From a virus, in IMG/VR virus record IMGVR_UViG_3300026488_000041, positions 1 to 33,375 of that record: DNA of 33,375 nucleotides; one strand, 5' to 3'. The position numbers and the translations under genes were made by a program. How positions within the stretch are numbered: position 1 is the first letter of the stretch; every line of letters starts with the position of its first letter. Under the pieces are notes generated by a model. It was not told the origin of the DNA, searched no databases, and saw only the letters and a program-made list of their open reading frames with translations. Shown here in pieces: positions 22,787 through 32,649 of the stretch.

Positions 22787-25700
22787 ATGGAGGAATTTGA
22801 TAAAGATTTAAATTTTGACGAAATAGATAAAATTTTAGAAGAAGGCGATAGTCTTACTTTAGACATAGATACGACAGAAAATGTTAATTCTGGCGAACCT
22901 ATAAGTATAATTAAAGCAAGTGTTTCTAATGTAGTAGAACAAGAACTTTTAAACGTTAACAAAATAAGTAGAAATATATTATCAGGTTTAAAGGGAGCCT
23001 TGCCAAGTGATGTAAGCTCTATAATAGACACTAGCGAAAGCGCCGTAGAAGAAACTATAAGTAATTTAGAAGAATTCACTACTGGAGTTAGAAAAACTGT
23101 TGCGGGTACTATAGGTGCGTTAGGATCCATAGCTCCGGACTTTATTTCAGAACCTTTAAACAGATTAAAAGAATGGATTTATAGCCCAGAAGATGTAACT
23201 GGTTCTAGTGTTAACAAAGAACCTAGCGAAGATGAAAAGATAAAATCGGAGGTTGCTGAATTATTTAGTAAATTTAGTTTAGAAAATTTATCAGCCTCTA
23301 TCCAACAACGTGAATCCGTTTTAATATCTAAACAAACTAATGAATTACTTGCTATAGGTGTAACTAATCTAGAGAAGTTACTCAATTTTAAAACAGCTGT
23401 TGAGTTACCGTATTATAGAAGAAGTTTAGAACTACAAATTAAACAGACATTGCTACTATCTAAACTTTTTATAGTAACTAAAAAAAGTTTTGAAGTATTT
23501 GATAAAAAATTTGAAGCTATTGTGCATAATACGTCTTTACCAGATTTTGCTAAAGCTTCAATGGGTGATTTTTTAAAACAGAGCATTATGACAACGTTAG
23601 TCGAAGGAGGTATGGGGTTATTTAAATCTAATTCTTTAGTAAAAAACATCGGCGAGCGTATAACCGGGTTGATTAAAGATAAAGTATATGATTTCTTATC
23701 TGCTAACGAGCAAATAACAGATACTATATCATCTATAAAAGATATAATATCAATGGGTGAGGAGTTTGGTTATTCTAAAGAACAAATGTTGCTAGAATTT
23801 GGTTTATCTACTGCTATAGAGTCAGGTAGTGAAAAACTTATCAAGTATTTAATTAGTAAAGCTAGCGAAGATTCGAAACTTAGAAAATACATAGGCGACA
23901 TAAGAAAATTAGAAGATGATCCTGCTAAAGCTGTTAAAAGAATAGCAGACGCTATAGAAAAATATAAAAAAGAGAATCCCGAAGATGAAGATAGGAATAC
24001 TAATAAGTTTATTAGCTATTTTAACAAAGTAAGAGGTAAATTACTAGAAGGAACAGCTAATTTTATTAAAGGATTAGGAGAAGAAGAATTTGGCATAAAT
24101 AATCTAAACATAGTTAGAACAGAAAATCTAAATAAAACTACAACTCTAGATAACAAATTTAAACTTACAGTAGAAAAAGTTATACCTGGGTTACTTAGCA
24201 GAATTTTGCAAGAAGTTACAGCTATTAGAAAAGGTAGTCGTAGGGTAGATGAAAGAGATCTAGTATATTTCGATTTTAATAGAAATAGATTCGTAACGCA
24301 TTATGAAATTAAGAGAGCTTTTGGTAAAAAAGTTAGAGAAGAACCTACACAGTTTTATAAACGCCTTTACAATAAAAGTATATTTAAAACGCTTCTAGGG
24401 TACACACCTACCGATAAAGAAATGAGAATTTTAACAGATGCATTAGCTAATTACTTAATGGATGGTAAATCTCCTTCACCTTTCTTCATGTATGAAGAAG
24501 GTTTACATACATATATACCAGATAAAGAACTTAGTAAAAAAGTGGAAGTAAGACTCAGAAAGCTAGCCACATCACAATTATCCGACGATGAAATAGATAA
24601 ATTAAAGTCTTTAACTGGTATGTTAAGAAGTACGCTAACGTCTTCTACAGTTACGTTCCAGAAAGATGTATTAGAACTTGAAAAAATAGGCGCTATAGAT
24701 GTAGCTAGAGAATTTAGTATAGTTAATAAAGATAACGCAACGCACATAGATACCAATTTTTTAAAACAGTTATACGTAAAACAGGGTAGGAGCGCTATAA
24801 AGAAACTATCTACAAGTGAATCAAGTACCGAACCGAATTTAGAAGATTTTGAATTAAGAGAATTATTAGGGGATAAATATAACGAGTTTAAAAATAAATT
24901 GGAAAAAGCTAAGAAAAAAGCTAAAAACTATATTAAAACCAAATATAAATTAGAACATAACATAGATATCGATAATATCCCGACTGAAAAGTCGAAACTT
25001 AGAAAAGAAGTAGCATTAGAACTTAAACTAAAAGAGCTAGAAGAGATTAATAAGGTAAGAGCAGAATATAACTTACCTTTATTAAAAGAAACAGACGAAA
25101 TAAAGAGATTAAAAAATGAACTTGTAAACAATTTTAGCTTTAAAAACGATGATAAAATTTTAGATTTTAGAAATAAATATATTAACAAAAAACCTTTAAA
25201 AGTAGAGTTTGTTAACGATAAATTAGACACCAATATTGTAATTACTAATAAAAACAACAAACCGGTAACTCATAACGGTTTTGTAAGTAGTGCTATAGTT
25301 AAGTTTAAAGACAAAACATTCTTTCTTAGTCTTTCTAAAGTTATTAAAAATGTTGTTACAGATAAGTTAGAAGTCTTTAACAGTAGAATAGTAGAATTAT
25401 TGAATAGTATAAGAGATAGGATTTGTTTAAATTGTGACGAACCTGAAAAAGATAAAAATTTATTACTAACGGATAATTACGAAATAAAATTTAATAAATT
25501 AGACAGCTATTTAGATACGTTTTCGAAACGTGTAGAGGATAGCAACACAGCGCTAGAATTATTTATAGAAACATTGCTAGATAAAGCTCAGAGTATATCT
25601 AGTTTAAATTTACCTTTCAATAACCTTAATATATTATCGGAAAATGTAAATAACTCTATAACAAATTTCAGAAGCGCGGTTGAAAATTCAATTTCCGATT

Positions 25701-28700
25701 TTAGAACTTATGTGGAGAGTAATCTTAATAACATTAATTTAAATTTAAACACTGAGAGAATAAAGCTAGATGTAGAAACTTTTGTAAACAATACTTTTAA
25801 AGTTGCCGAAGAGAAAATAAGAGAACTAAAAGAGAGCGATAATATAACTGAAACTATTAAAAAAGATGTAGAAGACTTAACTAATACTACTGTTAATCTA
25901 GTAACAGAAACTATCGATGATTTAATAGAAAATAATGAGTTTCTAAAAGAAACCAAAGAAACAGTAGAAAGCAAAGTTAATGAAATCGCAGAAAGTATAG
26001 AGAATAGTGATTTATATAAAAGTATTAGTGAAAAAATAGAAGAAATAAAAGATACCGAACCTGTTAAAAAAGTTAAAGAAGAAGTTAATGAAATATACGA
26101 AAACGTATCCGAGTTAGCTAATAAATTTAAGCCTAATATAGAAACTTTATTTAATCCTCATAAAGTAGATTTGTCTAGAGCAAGATTTTATAACCAGGAA
26201 GTCCTAGATAAGTTTAACCTCGGAAATAATAACGTTTTTACAGATATTAGAGATTATAATAGTTTTAAACTATTCGGAATTAATTTTTCAGAAATTACAG
26301 ACAATTTGTCTAATAAAACCACTAATCTTTACAGGAAAGTTACCGACATAAATACATCGGATGTTAAGAAAATATTTAATAATCTAAAATCTGTTATTAC
26401 AAAAGTTAAAGATAAATCTACTAATCTAATAGAAACAAGTAAAAGGCTTAAAAAGATATTAGAAGATAAAGATGGTTTAGAAAAAATATTAAAGATAGCT
26501 TTAGTCAAACTTCCTTTTCCTAAAAGTTATGCAGAAGCTTATAATACTTACAAATTAGTTTTCTTTACTATAGACCCTACAGGTAAATTATGGGAAGAAT
26601 TTGTAAAAGAACCTAACGCTATAGAAGAGTTACAAAAACTTCATATCGCTATTATAGAAGAAGGACAAACAAGTATATTAGATACAGTTATAGATATAAC
26701 TAATGAAGCTACTGAAGGAGTAGCTTCTGGATATACAAAATTTAAAGGCTACCTTGTTAAAACTTTACCTAAACCCTTAGCTAATATAATAGATAATCCG
26801 GTCACAACTTTTCTAGAAAAAAGTGTAGGTAGAGTTAAACGTTCGTTCTTCGCAGGTTTAAGAGCAGGGAGTGATGAATTTAGTAAAGTGATAACTAATG
26901 CTAAAGAATTATTTATAGACGAATATGGTAATTTTAGACTACCTACAATTTGGACGTTGTTACGTTTCACAGGTAAAACTTTTAAAGACACTATGGTTAC
27001 ACAAGCTAAATTTCTTAAAACTTTCTACACCGAGTTATTTGGAGGTATAGGTGATTTTACTAAATTAACTGGTAAGTTTCTAAAACAATTTTTATTCGGA
27101 GGTGTTAATAGAAAATACCACAGACTATTAGCTAAGATAAAACCACCTATTAAGGATAGGAGACTATTTAAAGCTTGGGAAAAAGGTCTTTTAACTTCTG
27201 AACAAGTATTAGAAGCTTTAGAAACAGACGAAGAAAAAGAAAAATGGTTAGAGTTTTTAGAAAAAACTAAACCACCTTTCATCACGTTACCAGAAGTTCT
27301 CAAAATGGCTGGTAATACATACATTAGAACAACACTCGGTTTATCTAAAGGAGCTAGAACTACTTATACATTTCTAGGTAAACTAACTTATAGAACTTCT
27401 AAACATGCTTTTAGGCTAGGTGCTAAATTTCTAGGCTTAGACGGAGTTGTTGATAAATTAGCAGGTAATTTTAAACGTTTTATATATGCTTTAGAAGACA
27501 AAAATATTATAGAGATGTTTACTAAAGATTTAGAAGCTATAGCTTCTAAAGATGGAGGAATTGAAAAAGTAACATATATACTTAACGATTATACAGGCAG
27601 ATATAAAAACAACGTTAAAAATACTATTTTAGATTATCTCAAAAAGTTAAAAGGACTCTATAAGTTACTTCTGAATAGTGATAATGAAGAAGAAATAGTT
27701 AATATTAGAAAAGAAATAACAGATGTTATAACAGCGTTAGTAGAATACACTAAAGCTGTTTATAGTTTATACATTAGTAAAAAAGAAAAAGATGAAGACC
27801 TTTTAGTAAGAATAAAAGATAAACATAAAAATAAACTTAGCAAAATAGGTAATAAGTTAGGAGAATACGACTTAAACGAAACAACTGAGATTATTAAAGA
27901 TATAGTTACAGAATCACCGTTAACTAAGTACATGGAAGAAGCTAAAGAATATCTTAAACAATTAGTAAAAACTTCTATAAACGAAACTAAACCAAAAGTG
28001 AGTTCTGTTTTTGACAAAGACGGTGATGGTGAACGTGACGGTAACTGGAAAGAACGTAGTGAAAAACTTTATGGTAAAAAAGATAAACAAAAAACAGAAG
28101 TTAACAGTAGTAAAAAAGAGGATAAAGATGAAGATAAAGATAGCGATAACTCATTATTGTCTTTAGTTAAATTAGCTGGAATCGGAACTATAGCAACGCT
28201 TATTGTTAAGCCTATTAAATGGTTAGCTAGTAAAATATTAGATGGTATAAAACTACTAACAGGACCTGTTAGAGGTGTATGGAATATCTCTAAAGGTATA
28301 TTTAATGTAATAGGTAAAATAGGAGATTTTTTCTTTAAAAATAAGTTTACTAAAAGTATAGTTGCCGGTATAAGCACACTGTCTTCTAAAATAATAGATG
28401 TAGTTAAGTATCCTTTTAAAAATATAGATAAGCTTACTAGCGTTTTAAGTAGTGTAGTCGATAGTATAAAATCTTTATCTAAATCTTTAACAGTAGGTAT
28501 AACAACATTAGGAAGTAAAATAAGAAATATATTAACAACTACTAATAGGAAAACTACAGTTATAAGTAAAACTCGCAGTAAAGTTAAAGTAGGCGATTTA
28601 CCAGAAGAAGTAGCTGAAAAAGTAAGAAACAATCCTTCTTTATTAGAAAAAATAAAAAATTACGCTAAACGTATAGTAGGTAAAATTAAGTCTTTCTTAA

Positions 28701-30091
28701 GTAAAATTAAACATATAGCCAAAACTAAATTACCACCTAAAATAGCTGCTAAAGTTCTAGCTAAAATAAGTTTAAGAGGTGCTCCTGTAGTAGGAGAAGC
28801 TATGCTACTTATGGATGCCGGCTTTATAGCAGAACGTGTTATACTGGAAGGTCAGAGCTTGCCAACTGCTATTTCTGAATATTATATCGGCATAGATGTT
28901 TTTAAATATCTAGACGAAGAGACGGCTGATAAAGTTTTAGACGAAAAGTATGAAACTTTGAACGATTTAAAAGATAAAGAAAATATACAGAAGGTGTACG
29001 ATTATAAGAGCTATAGAGCTGCTGTTAAGAATGGTTATTTTAATCCCAACGATATTTATTTAACAGAAAGAAAAACTGCTGAAGAGATATTAAAATCCAT
29101 AAATACCTCTGAAAATAATCTTAATATAAAATCTAATTTAGATATAAAAAAATCTATACTAGATAAAATAAAACCTGTAGGAGGTTTTGATAAAAAATCC
29201 CTTATATCCGAGCTTATAAGAGATGAGGGTGTGAGACTTATTAAGTATAAAGATAAACTAGGTTACTGGACTATAGGTGTGGGACATTTGCTAGACCCTA
29301 GAGTTGGAGGTGTTCCTTTAAGTAAGATTATAGGTAAAGATAAAGATTTAATAACACCTGAGGAAGCATATTCTATTTTAGCGTATGACCTTAATAACAT
29401 TACTAAAAATCTTTATAAAAGACTACCATGGTTATCTTCTAAACCAGAACCAGTCCAAAGAGAATTGGTGAACATGGCCTTTAATTTAGGTGTTGACGGT
29501 TTATTAAAATTTAAGAAGGCTCTTAACTATATTAAAGAAGATAACTATACAGAAGCTGCTAAAGAACTTATAAAGAGTAAATGGTATCACCAAGTAGGAG
29601 ACAGAGCTAAACGTATCGTAGCTACATTGCTAGAAGTAGACAGAGCTAGACTTAAAGAAAATCTTCTAAGAGTTAACTCAAAACCTAACGACGAAACGAC
29701 TGAAGATACTGTTAAAACGCTAGCTAAAACTAAAGTTAATAAAGCTAGACAAAAAACTTCTAACAAACAACAAGAGAAATCATCATTGTCTGACTTAATA
29801 AAAGATAAAAACTTTACAGAAAATATAATAAAAGTTTCTAATAAAGTTTACGGAGAAGGTTTCGACAACTTTGGTAAAACTATAAATGTATTGGTTAAAA
29901 ATAGTGAAGTTAGAAATGAGATTTTAAACAAGACTTATAAATCTAGTGTGGATATGGTTAATCTACTTAAAGAGCTAGTTAATATAAATAAAGAACTTTT
30001 AGAAACTATTAAAAAAAATCCTAATAAAAACAACTATATATCAGTCATAGGGGTTAATAAAGCCGTTAATCACGATGTTAAAAATTATTGA
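22787..30091 (+). CDS. Giant virion protein with C-terminal T4-type lysozyme domain (2,434 residues)
   Basis: This is probably a tape-measure-like or internal virion protein that also digests peptidoglycan during DNA entry. The lysozyme domain (about 2135-2290) matches T4 lysozyme: E2147, D2156 and T2162 have exactly the spacing of E11, D20 and T26, within DEGVRLIKYKD and GYWTIGVGHLL. Earlier parts are long and helical, with coiled-coil stretches around 900-1130. A calcium-loop-like DKDGDGERDG lies at 1743-1752, and a hydrophobic segment from about 1789 (SLLSLVKLAGIGTIATLIV) with further hydrophobic helices to about 1870 could enter the host membrane. GGTTAAGGAGGTTAAA precedes the ATG. It is divergent from the polymerase pair and ends in a 13-bp hairpin. 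Confidence 0.9.
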   Translation: MEEFDKDLNFDEIDKILEEGDSLTLDIDTTENVNSGEPISIIKASVSNVVEQELLNVNKISRNILSGLKGALPSDVSSIIDTSESAVEETISNLEEFTTGVRKTVAGTIGALGSIAPDFISEPLNRLKEWIYSPEDVTGSSVNKEPSEDEKIKSEVAELFSKFSLENLSASIQQRESVLISKQTNELLAIGVTNLEKLLNFKTAVELPYYRRSLELQIKQTLLLSKLFIVTKKSFEVFDKKFEAIVHNTSLPDFAKASMGDFLKQSIMTTLVEGGMGLFKSNSLVKNIGERITGLIKDKVYDFLSANEQITDTISSIKDIISMGEEFGYSKEQMLLEFGLSTAIESGSEKLIKYLISKASEDSKLRKYIGDIRKLEDDPAKAVKRIADAIEKYKKENPEDEDRNTNKFISYFNKVRGKLLEGTANFIKGLGEEEFGINNLNIVRTENLNKTTTLDNKFKLTVEKVIPGLLSRILQEVTAIRKGSRRVDERDLVYFDFNRNRFVTHYEIKRAFGKKVREEPTQFYKRLYNKSIFKTLLGYTPTDKEMRILTDALANYLMDGKSPSPFFMYEEGLHTYIPDKELSKKVEVRLRKLATSQLSDDEIDKLKSLTGMLRSTLTSSTVTFQKDVLELEKIGAIDVAREFSIVNKDNATHIDTNFLKQLYVKQGRSAIKKLSTSESSTEPNLEDFELRELLGDKYNEFKNKLEKAKKKAKNYIKTKYKLEHNIDIDNIPTEKSKLRKEVALELKLKELEEINKVRAEYNLPLLKETDEIKRLKNELVNNFSFKNDDKILDFRNKYINKKPLKVEFVNDKLDTNIVITNKNNKPVTHNGFVSSAIVKFKDKTFFLSLSKVIKNVVTDKLEVFNSRIVELLNSIRDRICLNCDEPEKDKNLLLTDNYEIKFNKLDSYLDTFSKRVEDSNTALELFIETLLDKAQSISSLNLPFNNLNILSENVNNSITNFRSAVENSISDFRTYVESNLNNINLNLNTERIKLDVETFVNNTFKVAEEKIRELKESDNITETIKKDVEDLTNTTVNLVTETIDDLIENNEFLKETKETVESKVNEIAESIENSDLYKSISEKIEEIKDTEPVKKVKEEVNEIYENVSELANKFKPNIETLFNPHKVDLSRARFYNQEVLDKFNLGNNNVFTDIRDYNSFKLFGINFSEITDNLSNKTTNLYRKVTDINTSDVKKIFNNLKSVITKVKDKSTNLIETSKRLKKILEDKDGLEKILKIALVKLPFPKSYAEAYNTYKLVFFTIDPTGKLWEEFVKEPNAIEELQKLHIAIIEEGQTSILDTVIDITNEATEGVASGYTKFKGYLVKTLPKPLANIIDNPVTTFLEKSVGRVKRSFFAGLRAGSDEFSKVITNAKELFIDEYGNFRLPTIWTLLRFTGKTFKDTMVTQAKFLKTFYTELFGGIGDFTKLTGKFLKQFLFGGVNRKYHRLLAKIKPPIKDRRLFKAWEKGLLTSEQVLEALETDEEKEKWLEFLEKTKPPFITLPEVLKMAGNTYIRTTLGLSKGARTTYTFLGKLTYRTSKHAFRLGAKFLGLDGVVDKLAGNFKRFIYALEDKNIIEMFTKDLEAIASKDGGIEKVTYILNDYTGRYKNNVKNTILDYLKKLKGLYKLLLNSDNEEEIVNIRKEITDVITALVEYTKAVYSLYISKKEKDEDLLVRIKDKHKNKLSKIGNKLGEYDLNETTEIIKDIVTESPLTKYMEEAKEYLKQLVKTSINETKPKVSSVFDKDGDGERDGNWKERSEKLYGKKDKQKTEVNSSKKEDKDEDKDSDNSLLSLVKLAGIGTIATLIVKPIKWLASKILDGIKLLTGPVRGVWNISKGIFNVIGKIGDFFFKNKFTKSIVAGISTLSSKIIDVVKYPFKNIDKLTSVLSSVVDSIKSLSKSLTVGITTLGSKIRNILTTTNRKTTVISKTRSKVKVGDLPEEVAEKVRNNPSLLEKIKNYAKRIVGKIKSFLSKIKHIAKTKLPPKIAAKVLAKISLRGAPVVGEAMLLMDAGFIAERVILEGQSLPTAISEYYIGIDVFKYLDEETADKVLDEKYETLNDLKDKENIQKVYDYKSYRAAVKNGYFNPNDIYLTERKTAEEILKSINTSENNLNIKSNLDIKKSILDKIKPVGGFDKKSLISELIRDEGVRLIKYKDKLGYWTIGVGHLLDPRVGGVPLSKIIGKDKDLITPEEAYSILAYDLNNITKNLYKRLPWLSSKPEPVQRELVNMAFNLGVDGLLKFKKALNYIKEDNYTEAAKELIKSKWYHQVGDRAKRIVATLLEVDRARLKENLLRVNSKPNDETTEDTVKTLAKTKVNKARQKTSNKQQEKSSLSDLIKDKNFTENIIKVSNKVYGEGFDNFGKTINVLVKNSEVRNEILNKTYKSSVDMVNLLKELVNINKELLETIKKNPNKNNYISVIGVNKAVNHDVKNY

Positions 30092-30092
30092 C

Positions 30093-30122
30093 CTGTATAG
30101 GGGTAATTTTACCCCTATACAG
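30093..30122 (+). terminator. Terminator of the giant virion gene
   Basis: Arms 30093-30105 and 30110-30122 match 13 of 13 with a 4-base loop. The hairpin begins directly after the TGA stop and is followed by a T-rich stretch on the plus strand. Confidence 0.85.
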
Positions 30123-30180
30123 TTAACTATCTTTTATTTCGTGAATTATAAATACCAAATTATATTATAAAGGATAGGCG

Positions 30181-31206
30181 ATGGCGTTAGAATTATTAGA
30201 TTATTTAGGATTTATAAATAACGAAGTTGACAAAACTAATTCTTTAATAGGTAAAAATAAAACTCAATCTACAGCTTTAACTACAACAGGTAGTGAAGTA
30301 GCTAGAAAAACTTCTTTTGTTACTAAAAAAAGTTATTCAAAATCTCCTACTGATTACGATATGTTAGAAGCTATGAAAAAAAGTAGTAGAAGCGAAGGTA
30401 AAACTAACAGTGATTTTAATATGTATAATGCTTATAAAAAGACTAGAGAGTTTCTTAAGTCGGAAGAATTTAAATCAGCTTGCCCGTATGTTAGAGATGC
30501 TTATAGATCTGTTAAAGATGGTAAGTTGGAAGGTAAAGTGTATGATGCTGTGGCTGATAGGTATAAACATTATAGAACGACTCTTAAAAAAACAACTATA
30601 GTCAAATACCTTAATAAAAAACTATGCAACCATACATCTGCAGTAGCCAGGAATAAAGATGTAAAAAATTTCTACAATAATTTATTTTCGGACATTTTAT
30701 CGGATATTATAGGCTGTCCTGTTAAACCTTCAGAAGTTACTAGAGAACTTCTTAACTATGTCAAAGATACTGTTGTGTTAACTGCAGCTACTACGACAGA
30801 AGATTACCTAGCGATAAAATTAGAGGATAAAAAACTTGCTAAAACGTTAGTTAAATCAGCTATGAAAAAAAAGTTTGACCTAAATACAGCTTGTAAAATA
30901 GTAACAAGCAAGGCTATGGGGAGATTAATTAAAGAAGCCTATGAGGAAAAAAGAAATAAAAAAACAAGTGATTTAAAAATGTCTCTTATAGATAAAAGAA
31001 ATGACAGTGAGAAAATAAACACTTCTAATTTTCTATTAGATACGTTTTATGAAAAACAACTTTACCAAACAAGAGATAAAAGTTCTGATATGGATGCTAT
31101 TAAACTATTGGAATTAACAACCAAAGCTAAAAAACAGACAACTATTTCTCACCCGGCGAAGCTTTCAGTGTTGGATAAAATAGTAGCAGCGGCTAAGTCT
31201 CTTTAA
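30181..31206 (+). CDS. Unknown basic helical protein (341 residues)
   Basis: The ATG at 30181 follows AAAGGATAGGCG. The first ~90 residues are Ser/Thr/Lys-rich and probably flexible (TKKSYSKSPTDYDMLEAMKK). The rest is mainly helical and lysine-rich, with an AAATTTEDYLAIKLEDKKLA segment and Cys at LCNHT, IGCPV and TACKI. No family recognised. It is the second plus-strand gene after the giant lysozyme-bearing protein and may be a tail or virion component by position. The last 14 bases overlap the convergent gene at 31193, and both stops lie within one hairpin. Confidence 0.85.
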   Translation: MALELLDYLGFINNEVDKTNSLIGKNKTQSTALTTTGSEVARKTSFVTKKSYSKSPTDYDMLEAMKKSSRSEGKTNSDFNMYNAYKKTREFLKSEEFKSACPYVRDAYRSVKDGKLEGKVYDAVADRYKHYRTTLKKTTIVKYLNKKLCNHTSAVARNKDVKNFYNNLFSDILSDIIGCPVKPSEVTRELLNYVKDTVVLTAATTTEDYLAIKLEDKKLAKTLVKSAMKKKFDLNTACKIVTSKAMGRLIKEAYEEKRNKKTSDLKMSLIDKRNDSEKINTSNFLLDTFYEKQLYQTRDKSSDMDAIKLLELTTKAKKQTTISHPAKLSVLDKIVAAAKSL

Positions 31207-31214
31207 CCGCTGCT
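31185..31214. terminator. Bidirectional hairpin across two overlapping gene ends
   Basis: AGCAGCGG at 31185-31192 pairs with CCGCTGCT at 31207-31214, with further partial pairing inside. The stops of the plus gene (31206) and the minus gene (31193) both fall within it, so the terminator is inside coding sequence on both strands. Confidence 0.75.
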
Positions 31215-31720
31215 CTTATATTTCCTTTTAAATAAAGTTTCTTTAATAAATATGTATAAACAGCATATCTAAGCTCACTGTTTTGTTTAAAGACATTTAT
31301 TAAAACTTCTTGGTTGTTAATATTTTTATAAGTTAGTACTTCAACTGTTCTCGTTATTAAACAAGCAACATCGTCTACAGAAAGACCCGAATCTATAACC
31401 GATAACAAAGTTCTTAGATCGGTTTTAAATTCATATCCTAATTCTAAATAGTTAAAAACAGGTTCTACAGTCAAACTAGTTTTCCAATTTTCTAAATATT
31501 TGGTTATATAATAAGATAAGTATCTATTACTTATTTCTGTTAAGAGTCTGGTAAAAAACCTATCTACTTCTTTTTGTCTGTACTTTAAAACTTTATATAA
31601 CGACGTTTCTACTATTTTACTAAATAACAGTTCTTCCTTTAATACTTCTGAATAATCGCACTTACTATCTTTTAAAACTTTTAATAAAGTTTTTAACATG
31701 TTTTTTATCATACTCAGCAT
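31193..31720 (-). CDS. Unknown helical protein (175 residues)
   Basis: The ATG at 31720 follows AAGGAGATTAG. The protein is almost entirely helical, with Leu/Lys/Tyr-rich amphipathic stretches (FSKIVETSLYKVLKYRQKEV) and no recognisable motif, membrane helix or signal. It is the last gene of a three-gene minus-strand unit that starts at 33252; no hairpin separates them. Function unknown. Confidence 0.8.
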   Translation of the reverse strand: MLSMIKNMLKTLLKVLKDSKCDYSEVLKEELLFSKIVETSLYKVLKYRQKEVDRFFTRLLTEISNRYLSYYITKYLENWKTSLTVEPVFNYLELGYEFKTDLRTLLSVIDSGLSVDDVACLITRTVEVLTYKNINNQEVLINVFKQNSELRYAVYTYLLKKLYLKGNIRAAVKET

Positions 31721-31747
31721 CTAATCTCCTTATTTGTTAATCAAATG

Positions 31748-32623
31748 TTAGTCAAAGATTATAGACGTTTCAACTGTTTTTACTGTTTTACCTTTATGAA
31801 GCTCCACACTTATAACCAACCCATCAGCTTCTAATATATTTTTTACTAAGAATATAAATACTTTCCATGTAATGTTTTTGTTATCGTTAAAGATGTTGCT
31901 TAATAATACAGATTTATATCTTAATTTATCTTTTAGGTTAACAGTGTTACTTATTAGTATGTTTAATCTGTTTTTCTCTTTTATATTTATCTTCTTCTCT
32001 TCATATAGTTTTTCTACTTCTTTTTTCAAATTAGTCATGAAGTAGTTCTTTTTACTGTTAAAGAATTTATTAACATAGGACTTAAGTTGACTTTTCTCCT
32101 CTTCACTTACACCTTCCATATCATCAATCTCCTTAAATAGTTTATCTTTATATTCCATATATTTACTATTATATCTTTCTACTAGTTGTTTTAATTTTGT
32201 TTTGTCTAGGTTAAGTTTTGTTAATATGTCTTTTATCAAATCTTTAAGTTTATTTAACTCTTCGTTGGTTACGTTTATATCCTCGTTTAATCTATTTTCT
32301 ATTACTACCTCCCCGACAACTAATATTTTGTTTTCTTTTATTAGAGATACTTTAAATATAATTTTATCATATTCTAAAATTCTAGTTAGAAGAAATACGA
32401 AACTCTTCCACGTCATCTCTCCCGATAAAGCTTCATTAATGATAGTTGACTTTTCTTTTCTTCTTTTATTGGATTCTGTTTCTTTAATATATTTATTAAT
32501 TTTACTAGCGAGAAGTTTTATATCCTTAGTTTTAGCTAATATTTTTCTCCACGCAAGTGCTAATATGCCATTTTCTGTAGAACTTATTTCTTCTTTAAAT
32601 GTTGATCTATTTAATTTTTGCAT
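31748..32623 (-). CDS. Unknown protein with an internal duplication (291 residues)
   Basis: The ATG at 32623 follows AAGGAGGTAAGTT. Two segments of about 70 residues are related: 38-108 and 219-289. Both contain the pattern TWKxFxFLxxxILExDxxxxxVxL (TWKSFVFLLTRILEYD at 71-86 and TWKVFIFLVKNILEAD at 252-267) followed by two or three strands ending in I-I/E. Between them is a charged helical linker, probably coiled coil (about 115-215). The two copies could form a dimer-like module at each end of a rod. I do not recognise the module. The middle gene of a three-gene unit. Confidence 0.85.
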   Translation of the reverse strand: MQKLNRSTFKEEISSTENGILALAWRKILAKTKDIKLLASKINKYIKETESNKRRKEKSTIINEALSGEMTWKSFVFLLTRILEYDKIIFKVSLIKENKILVVGEVVIENRLNEDINVTNEELNKLKDLIKDILTKLNLDKTKLKQLVERYNSKYMEYKDKLFKEIDDMEGVSEEEKSQLKSYVNKFFNSKKNYFMTNLKKEVEKLYEEKKINIKEKNRLNILISNTVNLKDKLRYKSVLLSNIFNDNKNITWKVFIFLVKNILEADGLVISVELHKGKTVKTVETSIIFD

Positions 32624-32649
32624 AACTTACCTCCTTGAATTATGTTTAA

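Noticed and set aside
22787-30091. Frameshift or gene fusion artefact in the 2,434-codon gene
   Set aside because: The frame is uninterrupted, composition is uniform, and giant virion proteins of this length are known in jumbo phages.
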